A stretch of 23,298 nt of DNA. Source: Didymodactylos carnosus. Taxonomy: Eukaryota > Rotifera > Eurotatoria > Philodinida > Philodinidae. The first letter of the stretch is position 1. Each line of letters opens with the position of its first letter. A model generated the notes under the pieces. The model ran no database searches and had not been told where the DNA came from. It saw only the letters and a program-made list of their open reading frames with translations. The stretch covers positions 1 to 23,298 of the forward strand of contig CAJNOQ010002642.1 of the NCBI GenBank assembly GCA_905250885.1. The letters are read 5' to 3'. Positions 11,034-20,687 of the stretch are shown piece after piece. Position numbers and translations under genes: made by a program.

Positions 11034-11758
11034 GAAGTCGATGCGCTGATCATAGCGGTAATAACCACTCGTTCCCTTGAGCCCTCATTGAAGAATTATA
11101 CGACAACAAAAACCGAGAAAAAACTTATTTTCGATACAAAAATCGACTTAAATTTGCATAAAAGGATGTTTTCAAATAATTCTGCTTACACCACGGGGTT
11201 CTTCGTGGTCAAGTACACTATTTGATAGCCGCAACGGAGATGTATCTTCCTAACACAGTATTGGGAAGGAATATTTTTAGACTGCCATTGAACAGATGTT
11301 GCCCAAACAACTCTATCCAAGAAAATTTAGCAGATAAAAAATAAAAGACTATGAGAATCGTATTGTTTTGCCTTTCTGGAAGCGCCTTGTTGTATTCTAG
11401 CAAAAGAATGTGAAATTTTATTTCCTTACATTTTATTTTATTGCAGAATCCCAGGATCTTCTTCATTTATAAGCGTATGCTCCAACAAGAATACATTTTC
11501 GTTCTCTCTTCTCTGACAATAGTAAATGCGATGATGGTGAAATTCCAACTATCATAAAACCCGAAGTGGAGATGCTGTACTTGATCACGAAGAATCCCGT
11601 GATGTAAGCAGAATTATTTGAAAACATCCTTTTATGCAAATTTAAGTCGATTTTTGTATCGAAAATAACTTTTTTCTTAGTTTTCTTTATCCTATAATCC
11701 TTCACTGAGGGTTCAAGGGAACGAGTGCTTATTACCGCTATGATCGGCGTATCAACTC
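11034..11758. repeat. Foldback repeat upstream of the transporter gene
   Basis: Bases 11036-11216 and 11574-11756 are inverted copies. A 64-bp block is identical (11128-11191 against the complement of 11603-11666). TA occurs at both outer edges (11032-11033 and 11759-11760), which fits a TA-duplicating element, although the terminal repeats need a 1-base gap to align. Both arms keep an open frame for a similar ~60-residue peptide. Because identity is highest at the DNA level across all codon positions, this does not demonstrate a protein. The loop (11217-11573) has no recognisable gene. Confidence 0.75.
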
Positions 11759-11950
11759 TATACGATAAGGTATATGCCGTTGAAAAAACCTTGGTGAGCT
11801 TCTCTAGTGAGAAAAATAAGCTGCTCTTTGGAAACGCAATGAAAAAATTTACGAATAATCTCATTTTCTATACACATTATTCTAAATTACACGCCACTTT
11901 TCAGATTGTTCCGTTTCTTTTACAAAGTAATGAATCGTTGACTTGAAAAA

Positions 11951-13108
11951 ATGAACGACGTACATGAATCAACAATTTTTTCAACAGATTTAGAAAATCA
12001 TCATGACGAATTGCTAACAGATGCTGAAAAAGATATTTTAACGCTCCCTATAGATCTATCAGTTGAACCTGTCTATCTATCACATGAATATTCAGATGTT
12101 ATCAACACAGTAACCAGAAAATCATTACCTTCTATACAAAATATTTTTCGAAATTTATCTGGTATATTTTATTCATTAGCAGCATCATTTTTATTTACAT
12201 GTTCAACATTTGTCGCTAAACAATTACAAATTGATTTACTTGACGCAATACTATTACGTTTTACATTACAAACAGTGACCGCTATCACATTTATTATTTA
12301 CAAAAAATATTCAATTTTTAGTGGTACGAAAAAACAGCTATTATTGCAATTTGTGTGTTGTTTGTCAGGAGCAGGTGGATTTATGGCCTTCTTTGTTGGT
12401 TATCGATATATACCATTACCAGATTTAACAACACTACTATATACAAGGGTCATTTGGACATTAGTGTTAACTAGTATTATTTATCGTGAAAAACCATCAA
12501 TTACAATTTTGGGTGCCATACCATTAACAATTCTAGGAGTGATTTTTGTTGCACAACCATCGTTTCTATTCAAAAATAAAATACCTCAAGTATCAAATAT
12601 GACATTTAATTCTACCATAACTGTAACAGATTCATCAAACCATCGTTATATTGGTTTTTCAATTGGACTATTTTGTGCTTTATCATCGTCCGTCAATATT
12701 ATCTTATTTAAAAAACTTGTGACATGTAAAATAAAACCGAGCATAATGATGTTTCAATTTGCAACTGTAGCCTTAATCATTTTAATTATAAATCAATTCT
12801 ATAAATATTTTATCGAACATAAAGTAATAGTTTTATTAAAATGGCAATTTATATTTGCATCATTCATATGTTTATTACAAATTCTAGCAGCAATATTAGT
12901 TCAAAAAGCGATTAAACGTGAAAATCCATCTATATTTACCATTGTATGTAGTAGTGATATTATCTATGCGATTATATTACAAAATTTGTTTACGAATATG
13001 AAATCAAATTTATTCGCTTTATTAGGTTCGTTATTGGTTATTAGTGGTGTCTTATTGGTCGGTGGATATAAGTTGTTTAAGACTAAATGTAAAAAGGACA
13101 AGAATTAA
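11951..13108 (+). CDS. EamA-family membrane transporter, SLC35G-like
   Basis: A single uninterrupted exon encodes 385 residues. An in-frame TGA at 11939-11941 shortly upstream supports the ATG at 11951. An acidic, soluble N-terminal ~65 residues is followed by about ten hydrophobic segments (near 70-88, 97-117, 128-149, 159-178, 185-201, 233-253, 263-281, 297-318, 326-344 and 353-373). These form two EamA repeats separated by a polar loop (205-232) and end in a lysine-rich tail. The segment FVGYRYIPLPDLTTLLYTRV is typical of SLC35G (TMEM20-like) members of the drug/metabolite transporter superfamily. These are multi-pass membrane proteins that move small solutes; the substrate here cannot be read from sequence. 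Lack of introns contrasts with the other two intact genes and could reflect retrocopy or lineage habit. A foldback repeat ends ~190 bp upstream and may lie in the promoter region. Confidence 0.9.
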   Translation: MNDVHESTIFSTDLENHHDELLTDAEKDILTLPIDLSVEPVYLSHEYSDVINTVTRKSLPSIQNIFRNLSGIFYSLAASFLFTCSTFVAKQLQIDLLDAILLRFTLQTVTAITFIIYKKYSIFSGTKKQLLLQFVCCLSGAGGFMAFFVGYRYIPLPDLTTLLYTRVIWTLVLTSIIYREKPSITILGAIPLTILGVIFVAQPSFLFKNKIPQVSNMTFNSTITVTDSSNHRYIGFSIGLFCALSSSVNIILFKKLVTCKIKPSIMMFQFATVALIILIINQFYKYFIEHKVIVLLKWQFIFASFICLLQILAAILVQKAIKRENPSIFTIVCSSDIIYAIILQNLFTNMKSNLFALLGSLLVISGVLLVGGYKLFKTKCKKDKN

Positions 13109-13628
13109 AACTAGTTAAGTAACGCGTATACGAATTCAAAATTCAAAACTATTATCTGATACCACGTCAAGTAAGTACATGCGTGTGTTAACCGCATTCT
13201 AGTAATAAACTGCGTGTTTTTTACTCGACAAAAAAGTATGATTTTCTGTAACGGTTATTTCGAAAACTACAAGTGCTATTCCAAACTTTAAACGCTTGTA
13301 GAGAGAGAAGTGGCTGAATTGTATCTTCTCCCCTTTTGAGACTGTTTGTATATTTCGTTGCTCTGATTTACAGCTCAAAAGTTTTTGAACGTTTAGGACT
13401 TGTAATCTTTTTTAAAAAACACGATAATTAATCTGAGTCATACATGTATACACGCTTTTATACCAGAGTACGTTCGTCTACCGTGTGATTCACTTTATGA
13501 TCGTTCTCTGTATCTATTCAACAAGTAAATTATCGTAACTCTAGACTCTAAATGTATTCTTGTGTTACAGATAATTAATGCTGAGTGTAAGATAAAAAAT
13601 CTGTATGTGAGGATAGAGGTTAAAACTA
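13109..13628. other. Transporter 3' flank and spacer
   Basis: Apart from the possible polyadenylation signal, no gene or repeat is recognised until the TA at 13627-13628 that borders the next element. Confidence 0.5.
13204..13209 (+). terminator. Candidate polyadenylation signal of the transporter
   Basis: AATAAA lies 95 bp after the stop codon of the transporter. It is the first such hexamer downstream and is plausible by position only. Confidence 0.4.
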
Positions 13629-14120
13629 ACGAGGGAAAGTTCTGAGGTGTCCGCTTCCGATTCCAGTGATTTATACATGGATCGGTAGAACTCAGTGAGG
13701 TAGTAAATACCCTAAAAGGATCCGTGCGTATGATCCATGAAGGCCTGGTTTTCTGGAAAACCGGTTTTTCAAGAACTCTAAAAAATAACCAAAGCCTTTT
13801 TTAATGAGCGAGGATTGTAGCCCGCAAATTTCTGATTAAAATGAGACATCTTCCAGCTCTACATGAACTTTCTTTGCAAAGGTATAGAATTTACAAGAAA
13901 CGCCCTAAATTAATTTCTTCGTATTTCTGTAGCTTTGAGCTCACAATGAACATTTCGGGCTTTTCTTGTAAATTCTATAACTTTGAAAAGAAAGGTCGTG
14001 TAGAGCTGATATTGTTATTTTTTAGAGTTCTTAAAAAACTGATTTTCCAGAAAACCGGACATATCGATCCATGTACAAATCATTGGAATTGGAAGCGGAC
14101 ACCTCAGAACGTTCCCTCAT
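13629..14120. mobile_element. TA-flanked foldback MITE, 492 bp
   Basis: The left end ACGAGGGAAAGTTCTGAGG is mirrored by CCTCAGAACGTTCCCTCAT at the right, and TA flanks both ends (13627-13628 and 14121-14122). The arms are 13629-13906 and 13956-14120. The left arm is longer because it carries two extra segments (about 13697-13748 and 13786-13847). The inner edges (TTACAAGAAACGCCC and the complement of GGGCTTTTCTTGTAA) also pair, so almost the whole element folds back. The open frames on both strands here are shadows of the repeat. No transposase is present. Confidence 0.75.
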
Positions 14121-14147
14121 TATCTACAAGTCTCGGTTGCTTAAATG

Positions 14148-14262
14148 CAAATTTTCACGGTGGGTTCCTCGACTTATCCGAGAAATCCAAGTTGGTCTCG
14201 GCAAACTTTCACAGTGGCTTTCTCTGGGTACCTTCGACTTAGTGAGATACGAGACTTGGGCG
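14148..14262. repeat. Imperfect direct duplication
   Basis: A ~54-bp unit starting CAAATTTTCACGGTGG (14148) is followed directly by a diverged copy starting CAAACTTTCACAGTGG (14202). Both continue to a GACTTA word. It lies just outside the preceding foldback. Confidence 0.4.
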
Positions 14263-15705
14263 AAATAACTCGAACACGATGAGTTATCTCTAAGAATAGG
14301 TCTAACTTGGCGAACTATTCCTGAAAGAATGGAAGAATAAAGAGTAGTTATGTAAATTTTTGACAATTATGGAAGTAGTAGAGGGTTTGAATATATGTGT
14401 TGACTTGAATACTATCTCGGAAAGAGAAGAAAGAAAGACAAAACTGATTAACTCCCGTTTTGAAGGACTTGCAACTAAGCTTTAATCTCTGCCATAACAT
14501 ACAGATTTTTTATCCTACGCTCAGCATTAATTCCCCATTAGTTACCCTAAAATTTCATATTCACATTCTGAAGCGAAGTCAGCCAAGGTTCAGCTTCTAT
14601 CTTTTATTCACAGAGAGATACTTGAGCGTCTCAACAAACATTTTGAAGTTTAATGAATCAGTAGCAAACAAATTTCGACAGTTTTTCTCAAAACTAAAAC
14701 ATTACTCTTTTACGTGACTAATTTACACTTTATTCAGTTCTTTCCTGCGAACAATACTGTACACAATTTAACAAAAAAACTGAGTTTTCTGGTGCCATAT
14801 CCTTCATTCTCTTGTTCCTACTTCGCACCGCATTCGCAACTCTCGCTAGCGTGATTGCCGTCTAACAATTTCTTTTTCAACAACTGTCTATTTTTGTAAT
14901 TATTTTCTTATTATTCAATTTATGCGATAGTTATGAGAAAAGTCATTCCTAGATGCTTAGACAGTCTCTACAGTCGATGATTTATATTAGCTTTTCTTTT
15001 GTATTCTGGTGAAAAAAAGAAGTTTTATTAAAGGTATAACTATTCCTGCAGAGTATTTGAAATTTATTCGGTATTCACAAGCTTAGAAATCTATTTCAAA
15101 ACAATGCTGATAACAATTTTAATCAAAAATATGTCCCTGAAAAAGCTGAAAAACATAGACACGAGTGTCGAGGTCAATTTTTTTCAACAATCGTTGCATC
15201 TGAACTCCTTTTTTGAGATCAAACATTTCTTGAACGTATCTGGATGCACTCTTTTTTTATACCGTTTGACAAAACGAAAGACGGCTATGTTTGCATTTAG
15301 ATGCGTCTCAAATTTTATGTAGTACATTGAAACGCGTTTAGATGGATTTTGCATATCAATCAGAGAAAAATGTAATGGGACGTACAGAACTAAAAAAACG
15401 CATTGAAATGATGAAAAAATTTATATTCCGAAACACGTCTAGAAGAAACAGAAATTCGCGTTTAGGCGTGGCAAATGATGAGTCATCTCTACTATAGAAC
15501 TTTTGCTATTCAATACTCCTCCCTTAGTAAAATACTAGTTATGCTGGTTATGCTTTTATGCTTTTATCAAGCATAACTTAGAACTTTTACTGAGATTTTC
15601 TCTCATTACAAAAGGTAGACTTTGGATGATCCCCGAATTCGGATATATCTTGTTCAAATTGTAGACTAATGCATAAACGAAATTTTAAATGTGTTTCTGT
15701 ACGTA
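14263..15705. other. AT-rich spacer
   Basis: No supported gene. Open frames at 14460-14717 and 15104-15322 show no recognisable domain or coding character. Confidence 0.5.
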
Positions 15706-15979
15706 GTTACATGCAGAGATGTAACCGGACCGGGCGACCGGGTGTCGGTTCCCGGTCCGGTCGAGACTTATCAACCGAATTGGCTTATAAATAGAAAATA
15801 TGATAGAAAAAGCATATTTATATTGAACAGAAAGCAAAAGACACCGGTCGCTTACCAGTCAAATTTTTTGAAAAATGGCCGGTCAACCGGCCGGTCTGGT
15901 CTGCATACGTTCGCCGGTCACCGGTGACCGGTCGCTATCGGTCATGATTTTGTAGACCGGTTACAACTCTGGTTACATG
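15706..15979. mobile_element. hAT-type MITE with 8-bp target duplication
   Basis: The element proper is 15714-15971 (258 bp). Its ends are CAGAGATGTAACCGG at the left and the complement of CAGAGTTGTAACCGG at the right, which matches the hAT superfamily terminus (CAGNG). It is flanked by perfect 8-bp repeats GTTACATG at 15706-15713 and 15972-15979, the target duplication length of hAT elements. Both subterminal regions are packed with CCGG-centred words (about a dozen), such as ACCGGTGACCGGTC near 15923. These stand out in AT-rich DNA and resemble transposase-binding repeats. No transposase is encoded. The open frame at 15691-15927 is a shadow. Confidence 0.92.
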
Positions 15980-16734
15980 AGGACTGTGTATATATCATTA
16001 AAAATAAAAAATAAACTAGATTGTCGACAGACACTGCATTCTAGTTATTGCTCCATAACTAGTTTCCCCGTCAGTGCACGTATATGTTAGGAATAACAAT
16101 GACTCATGTTTAATATCAATTACACAGACCTGAAGAACAGAGCCAGAATTATATTTCCTTACATTTTCGCACAAAAAAAGTGATAAGCAAGAATAAACTA
16201 AATTGCAATTGCGCTGCACTTGCGATGTTGACAGGCTGTATGCGACCTGAATCTTCCAGAAGCGGTCCACAGCCAATAGGGGATTCACCATGTTACCTTT
16301 GTTGGGATTCATTTGCTGTAAAAGGTAGATTTAAGAAAAATGAAATGAAAGAGAAATTTTCGGAAGAGAGAGAGAGAAAGAGACAATGAAAGAGTTCAGA
16401 AAGAGAGAAACAGAGAGAATTATTTTCCTCTGAAGAACTAATGGCGCCCGACAAGCTATTAATAAATATATGAAACTTTCTAAGTTCAAAGTCAGTTTTG
16501 TTCCACTTTTCGAACTCTGTCGTGCCGGTTCCCACGTGAATTTTGGAGTATGTAAATACAAAGGCTGCACGTGTCTATTCACTTTACCATAGTCGATAAC
16601 CTCTGACGAACTGCTTTTAATTTTTTCTTGTCACTTTATGATGGAGACAAACAGTTTTAAAGTCAGTAAGTGTTTCATATGCTTCTCAAAGTCATTTTTT
16701 GCCATTAGGCCCTTTTCGTATTTCTCAAAACTTT
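15980..16734. other. Spacer with GA-rich tract
   Basis: Bases 16345-16418 form a purine-rich GA/GAAA tract. The minus-strand frame at 16016-16312 has a slightly coding-like last third but no recognised family or clear splice sites, so no gene is called. Confidence 0.45.
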
Positions 16735-17155
16735 TATCAAGGTAGGTTGTGAGGAGCACGAGTTGGTGTCAAAATGAAGCTTACACATGGGGCTAGAGAT
16801 TAATAAAATCCGATTTCTGAGTTTCGCTGTTGTATTCACGAGAGAAGGATTTTGGAGATTTTCAGCTTCCGGTGGCTGCTGAAAATCAGTACCACAAATA
16901 TTTAAATAATCAGATTCTGTTAATCTCTAGCACTACGTGTTAGTTTCATTTTGAAACCAACCCGAGCTCTTCACACTCTACCTGGATGAAAAATTTTGGG
17001 AAATATGAACAGTTCCGTTTTGATCACTGTTGTAGCTACATCTCGTGAACGGATAAAGATTAAATTAAAAAAAGGTTTCCTCCCTGCACTTTGACACGGT
17101 CAACATTTCCTGAAAGTTTTCTCAAGATCCGACTTATGGTTACCGATATTATGTA
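16735..17155. repeat. Foldback repeat and dispersed-family copy
   Basis: Bases 16735-16812 pair with 16911-16988 (left word GAGTTGGTGTCAAAATGAAG, right complement GGGTTGGTTTCAAAATGAAA). A small inner hairpin TTTTCAGC...GCTGAAAA lies at 16859-16886. The right arm continues into 16989-17155, which is related to ~8490-8720, so this is a second, diverged copy of that dispersed repeat. Confidence 0.7.
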
Positions 17156-17175
17156 ATGGAACAATAAAAAATGTA

Positions 17176-17592
17176 AGGGAGGTTAGCAGCAGATTTCTAT
17201 ATAATCGCTTAATATTTTTATTCACCATTGTGCCAATTTTGCTGTTGACTGTACCAGGCAGAACTCGATGAGCTCTATCGAATGGTAAAATCTATTTTCC
17301 AGAATATTGTTTCCTTCGCTTTTAAAATAAAAAATACTGTTTTTCTGAACGAGACGAAAACTCAAACTTTTGTATTTTGGGCTAACATTTTTTATTAAAG
17401 GTGTGCCACCTCTGGAAATAAGTGTGCCAGACAGAACTTTCATTTTAAAAGCGAAGGAAACAATATTCTGGAAAATAGATTTTACCATTCGATAGAGCTC
17501 ATCGAGTCCTGTCTGGCACAGTCAGCAACAAAACTGGCACACTGGTGAATAAAAATATTAAGCGATTACAGAAATCTGCTGGTAACTTCTCT
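17176..17592. mobile_element. TA-flanked foldback MITE, 417 bp
   Basis: The ends AGGGAGGTTAGCAGCAGATT and the complement of AGAGAAGTTACCAGCAGATT are inverted and flanked by TA (17174-17175 and 17593-17594). The arms of about 150 bp (17176-17328 and 17439-17592) are nearly identical around a ~110-bp centre. The minus-strand frame at 17222-17488 crosses the arm and is not a gene. No transposase is present. Confidence 0.8.
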
Positions 17593-17594
17593 TA

Positions 17595-18529
17595 CGTCAA
17601 TAAAGAAACCTTTACTATTTTTCAAAAAAGTTGCAATATTAAGAATCGGGAGTAAAAACGGATAGATGTGTCACATTTTCAGTGGATCACGTTGTATGAC
17701 GTATTCTGAGCAATTATACGAATGTCCCGAAGCTGATAGTGGACAATCGTATTTAGTTCCGAGGGAATGTCGTTAAATATATATATTTAGTTTGAATGTG
17801 TGTGTGGTCTACAGAGAGATGTGGATCGGCACGTTTTAATCGCAACAATAGTTTTTTCTGTTCTTTCTCATGACTATGCTACAAAAACGTACAGTTTCAT
17901 CTTTTAAACTTGAAAATATACTCGGAATATACAATTCATTCAAATGTAGATATGATTCACATACTCACCGCAGGCAAGAACTAGACCATGATAAATGGTT
18001 CTTTCATTATGCAAATGGAAGTTGAAGTGTGCATCAAAGACATTTTCTATTGAATGAACAATGATGAAAAGATGTGCAGTTTCTTATTCTCAACTACACT
18101 ATCAACAGAAATTTGTATACATTAGTCTTTTCAGGTAGCTCGAATCGTTAGCTAGAGCTCAAAAATGTTNATAAAAATCCATCTGATCATTGGCGAAAAT
18201 ACTTTTAGAGTGTATTCGAATCTTGATATTCTCTATTCAAATATGTTATATATTAATCATTCGACACTCTTCTTCATTTTCCTAGCATTTGTTGAAACGC
18301 AGCAAAAAACAACGATCCTAAACGTAGACGCAAAAAACTTGAAATAGTTCAAACTTTTCTTTAATAAAAGATATCTGAATGTATATCACTCGATGTCTTC
18401 TACAAAATGCGGCAGAAATATGCGAGAGGTTATTCTCCTGTTATATCCACTTTTTATCTGAGATTAAAAAGGAGTTTCTCAACTTTTATCAGTAATCAGT
18501 AACATTCTCAGTATTAAAGGGCAACAGTA
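17595..18529. other. AT-rich spacer with one undetermined base
   Basis: No gene is supported. Base 18170 is N. Short TA and TG runs occur near 17779-17813. Confidence 0.5.
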
Positions 18530-18863
18530 GATATAAAAACTTTAGTACAATTGCGGCTGCAACCCCTTAACTTGGCTCACCATGATTAAGAGTTTATTAT
18601 AAATATAGTTTCTTATACACGAATTTTCGACCTATTTATACGGCCATTGTCAAGTTTAAAAAAATCGTACAGAGTGAATATATTCTTCTTAGTTTTGTTT
18701 TTACTTCAATGTAGTCACTCTGCACGATTTTTTTAAACTTGACAATGACCGTATAAATAGGTCGAAAATTCGTGTATAAGAAATTATATTTATAATAAAC
18801 TCTTAATCATGGTAAGTCAGGTTAAGGGTGTTGCAGCCGCAATTGTACTAAAGTTTTTATATC
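18530..18863. mobile_element. Near-perfect hairpin element, 334 bp
   Basis: Bases 18530-18678 and 18716-18863 are almost exact inverted copies separated by a ~37-bp loop. AGTA flanks both ends (18526-18529 and 18864-18867), a possible 4-bp duplication; a TA duplication with slightly uneven ends is the alternative. The high arm identity suggests a recent insertion or gene conversion between arms. It begins 41 bp beyond the stop codon of the minus-strand CYTH gene, so it probably lies in or next to that gene's 3' UTR. Read on the minus strand, an AATAAA occurs in the far arm near 18590-18600. Confidence 0.8.
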
Positions 18864-18904
18864 AGTAATCGACAACAAAAATAAATAGCTGAGTACTATA
18901 GTTT

Positions 18905-20388
18905 CTAATTATTATTTTTATCTAATAAATCCATGTAGGCACATTCAATTTGTACATATTTTGGTATATTTAATTGTTCAATTAAATTTTGAGCTATACG
19001 TTCACCATATTCAACTGTTTCATCATCTCTCAGCACAACTTCCAGCTCTAAATAATCACCAAGACCATGAACTTCATCGATATGAACACGCGTTTGACCA
19101 ATCATATACAAGGTACGCTTCTTTTGGACTTTACCACGAATACCCAATGCTTTATCCAATGTCTCCTAAAAAATAAATACACTACAATATGCCATGATAA
19201 GCTAAAAATGAAAAATCTTAAAATCTCGCAAGTCAAATAATTGCCTGCTTTTCAAGTAGTGTAACACACACAACGCTATTAGAAAGAAAACAGTAATTTA
19301 TGTTGTTGACTAGTGTGATACGTCAAGCTCTTTATGAGAATGATAACACCTTCTATTTTTCTGTTTGCGATCCTTCTTTGATAATGACGACTTGCCATGT
19401 AAGTTTAATCGTTTCTTTTGTTTGCAGTGTCGATATAAATTGCTCTTATAGAATCTTTCAGTGAATAATGGATTAAGAAAACTGTATATTATATGATGTG
19501 ATTAAGAATGCTTTAGTCACAATGCTCTGCTATTTACTCTTGACATAGCCACTGATGTTAGTTTTCTTTTCCAACATATTTATTGAGGTCGTACAATTGT
19601 CATGGTGGGAATCGTGTTGGTGTGTAATACAGTTCGATCTCTGCTGCCTCATTTTTCATTTCCTTTTGAAATCCTTATTACATTGTCTCAGTTTTAGCCA
19701 ACTAATTCTCATTTCAATTTCAATAACTACATACTCTTCCGGTTCACAAGTGCCCCACATTACGAAGAAGTCGAATTTTGAGAAACCGAGAGAAACTAAA
19801 ATTTAATGGAGAATATAGCAACACAACTCTTCCATTGCTCCTTTCTTCTGTTGATTTCTTTTAAACTTAACTTCATATATGTCTGGTAATCATCGAATGA
19901 TTATTGTTGTTTCTGAGTTATTTTTCCGTGTTGTAACCGCTTCTGATCATGTGCTTCAATGTATTTCTCATCAATAGATCATAGAAACTCCAGTGCGAAT
20001 ATATCAGATTTTATTATAAAATATTTAGAATAAGACAAGAAAAAGACGAGACATCGAGACTTACTTTAAGTTCATCGGGATTTGTAACGGTTGTTGTCGA
20101 ATAATCGCTTAATTTTGGTCCAGCGACATTGGGACGTTCGTAGTAGATCAAATAGCATGGAGCATCCTAAATTGAAAAAGCAACAATTTTTGTGAATAAT
20201 TATTGAGTACCGTTTGAAAAGTTGAATTTTACTTCTTGCACTCTTAATTTTAATCTTCCTTTGATTGAATTAAAAAAATAATCACATTGTTTCAACACTA
20301 TTGGTGGCTCATTTGTCATTGATTTCACACGTTGATGAGTAGCGTTTACGTCATCAAGTTTTGTTTTTACTTCGACGTTACGAGGCAT
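18905..20388 (-). CDS. CYTH-domain protein (thiamine triphosphatase/CyaB-like), three exons
   Basis: Exons on the minus strand are 20388-20233, 20166-20065 and 19165-18905, joined in phase 0 to give 172 residues, close to a full-length CYTH domain. All introns are GT-AG: 66 bp (20232-20167) and 899 bp (20064-19166). The start is the ATG at 20388, opening with MPRNVEVK. This is the metazoan form of the ExExK metal/triphosphate motif, with Asn4 in place of the first Glu, then Glu6 and Lys8. Other tunnel residues are GRLKLR (44-49), IYYERP (59-64), GPKLSDY (68-74), QKKR (100-103), GQTRVHIDEV (109-118), GLGDYLELE (120-128) and a terminal AYMDLL. CYTH proteins form a triphosphate tunnel metalloenzyme fold and hydrolyse triphosphates such as thiamine triphosphate or tripolyphosphate, or cyclise ATP; which applies here is unknown. 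No signal peptide is seen, so it is probably cytosolic. The gene is intact and points away from the Argonaute relic. Confidence 0.92.
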
Positions 20389-20687
20389 TTTCGTTTATAC
20401 ACTGTCTAGAATTTTTGAACAAGATTTATTACTTTTTTGCGCAAATAAGTTAACAAGTTTTTTTTGTGAGAAGTGAGTCTGAATGATAATCATCAATGAT
20501 TAGATATGCTCTGATGCTCATGGACACTACTGGTTTTAGATTGTCGTTTGTGTCTCTACTGTTATCAGTCATCTTTTGTCAGAAAATCCGAACTTTTGCC
20601 GAGTATTCGAAAGAACAAACAATATATCGATATTATAAATAGAGATAAATAGATAAATAGATTTGACAAGCAGAAGATCACAAATGA

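Noticed and set aside
13841..14366. Overlapping frames on both strands
   Set aside because: They coincide with the arms of a TA-flanked inverted repeat and the duplication beside it.
15691..15927. 78-residue frame rich in Gly, Pro and Arg
   Set aside because: It is a translation of the CCGG-rich hAT MITE.
16016..16312. 98-residue minus-strand frame with several cysteines
   Set aside because: The last third looks mildly coding, but no family, convincing splice sites or repeated support was found.
16345..16418. GA-rich tract as a promoter or GAGA-factor site
   Set aside because: No gene start lies nearby; it is better read as low-complexity sequence.
17222..17488. 88-residue minus-strand frame
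   Set aside because: It spans both arms of a foldback MITE and repeats itself as a consequence.
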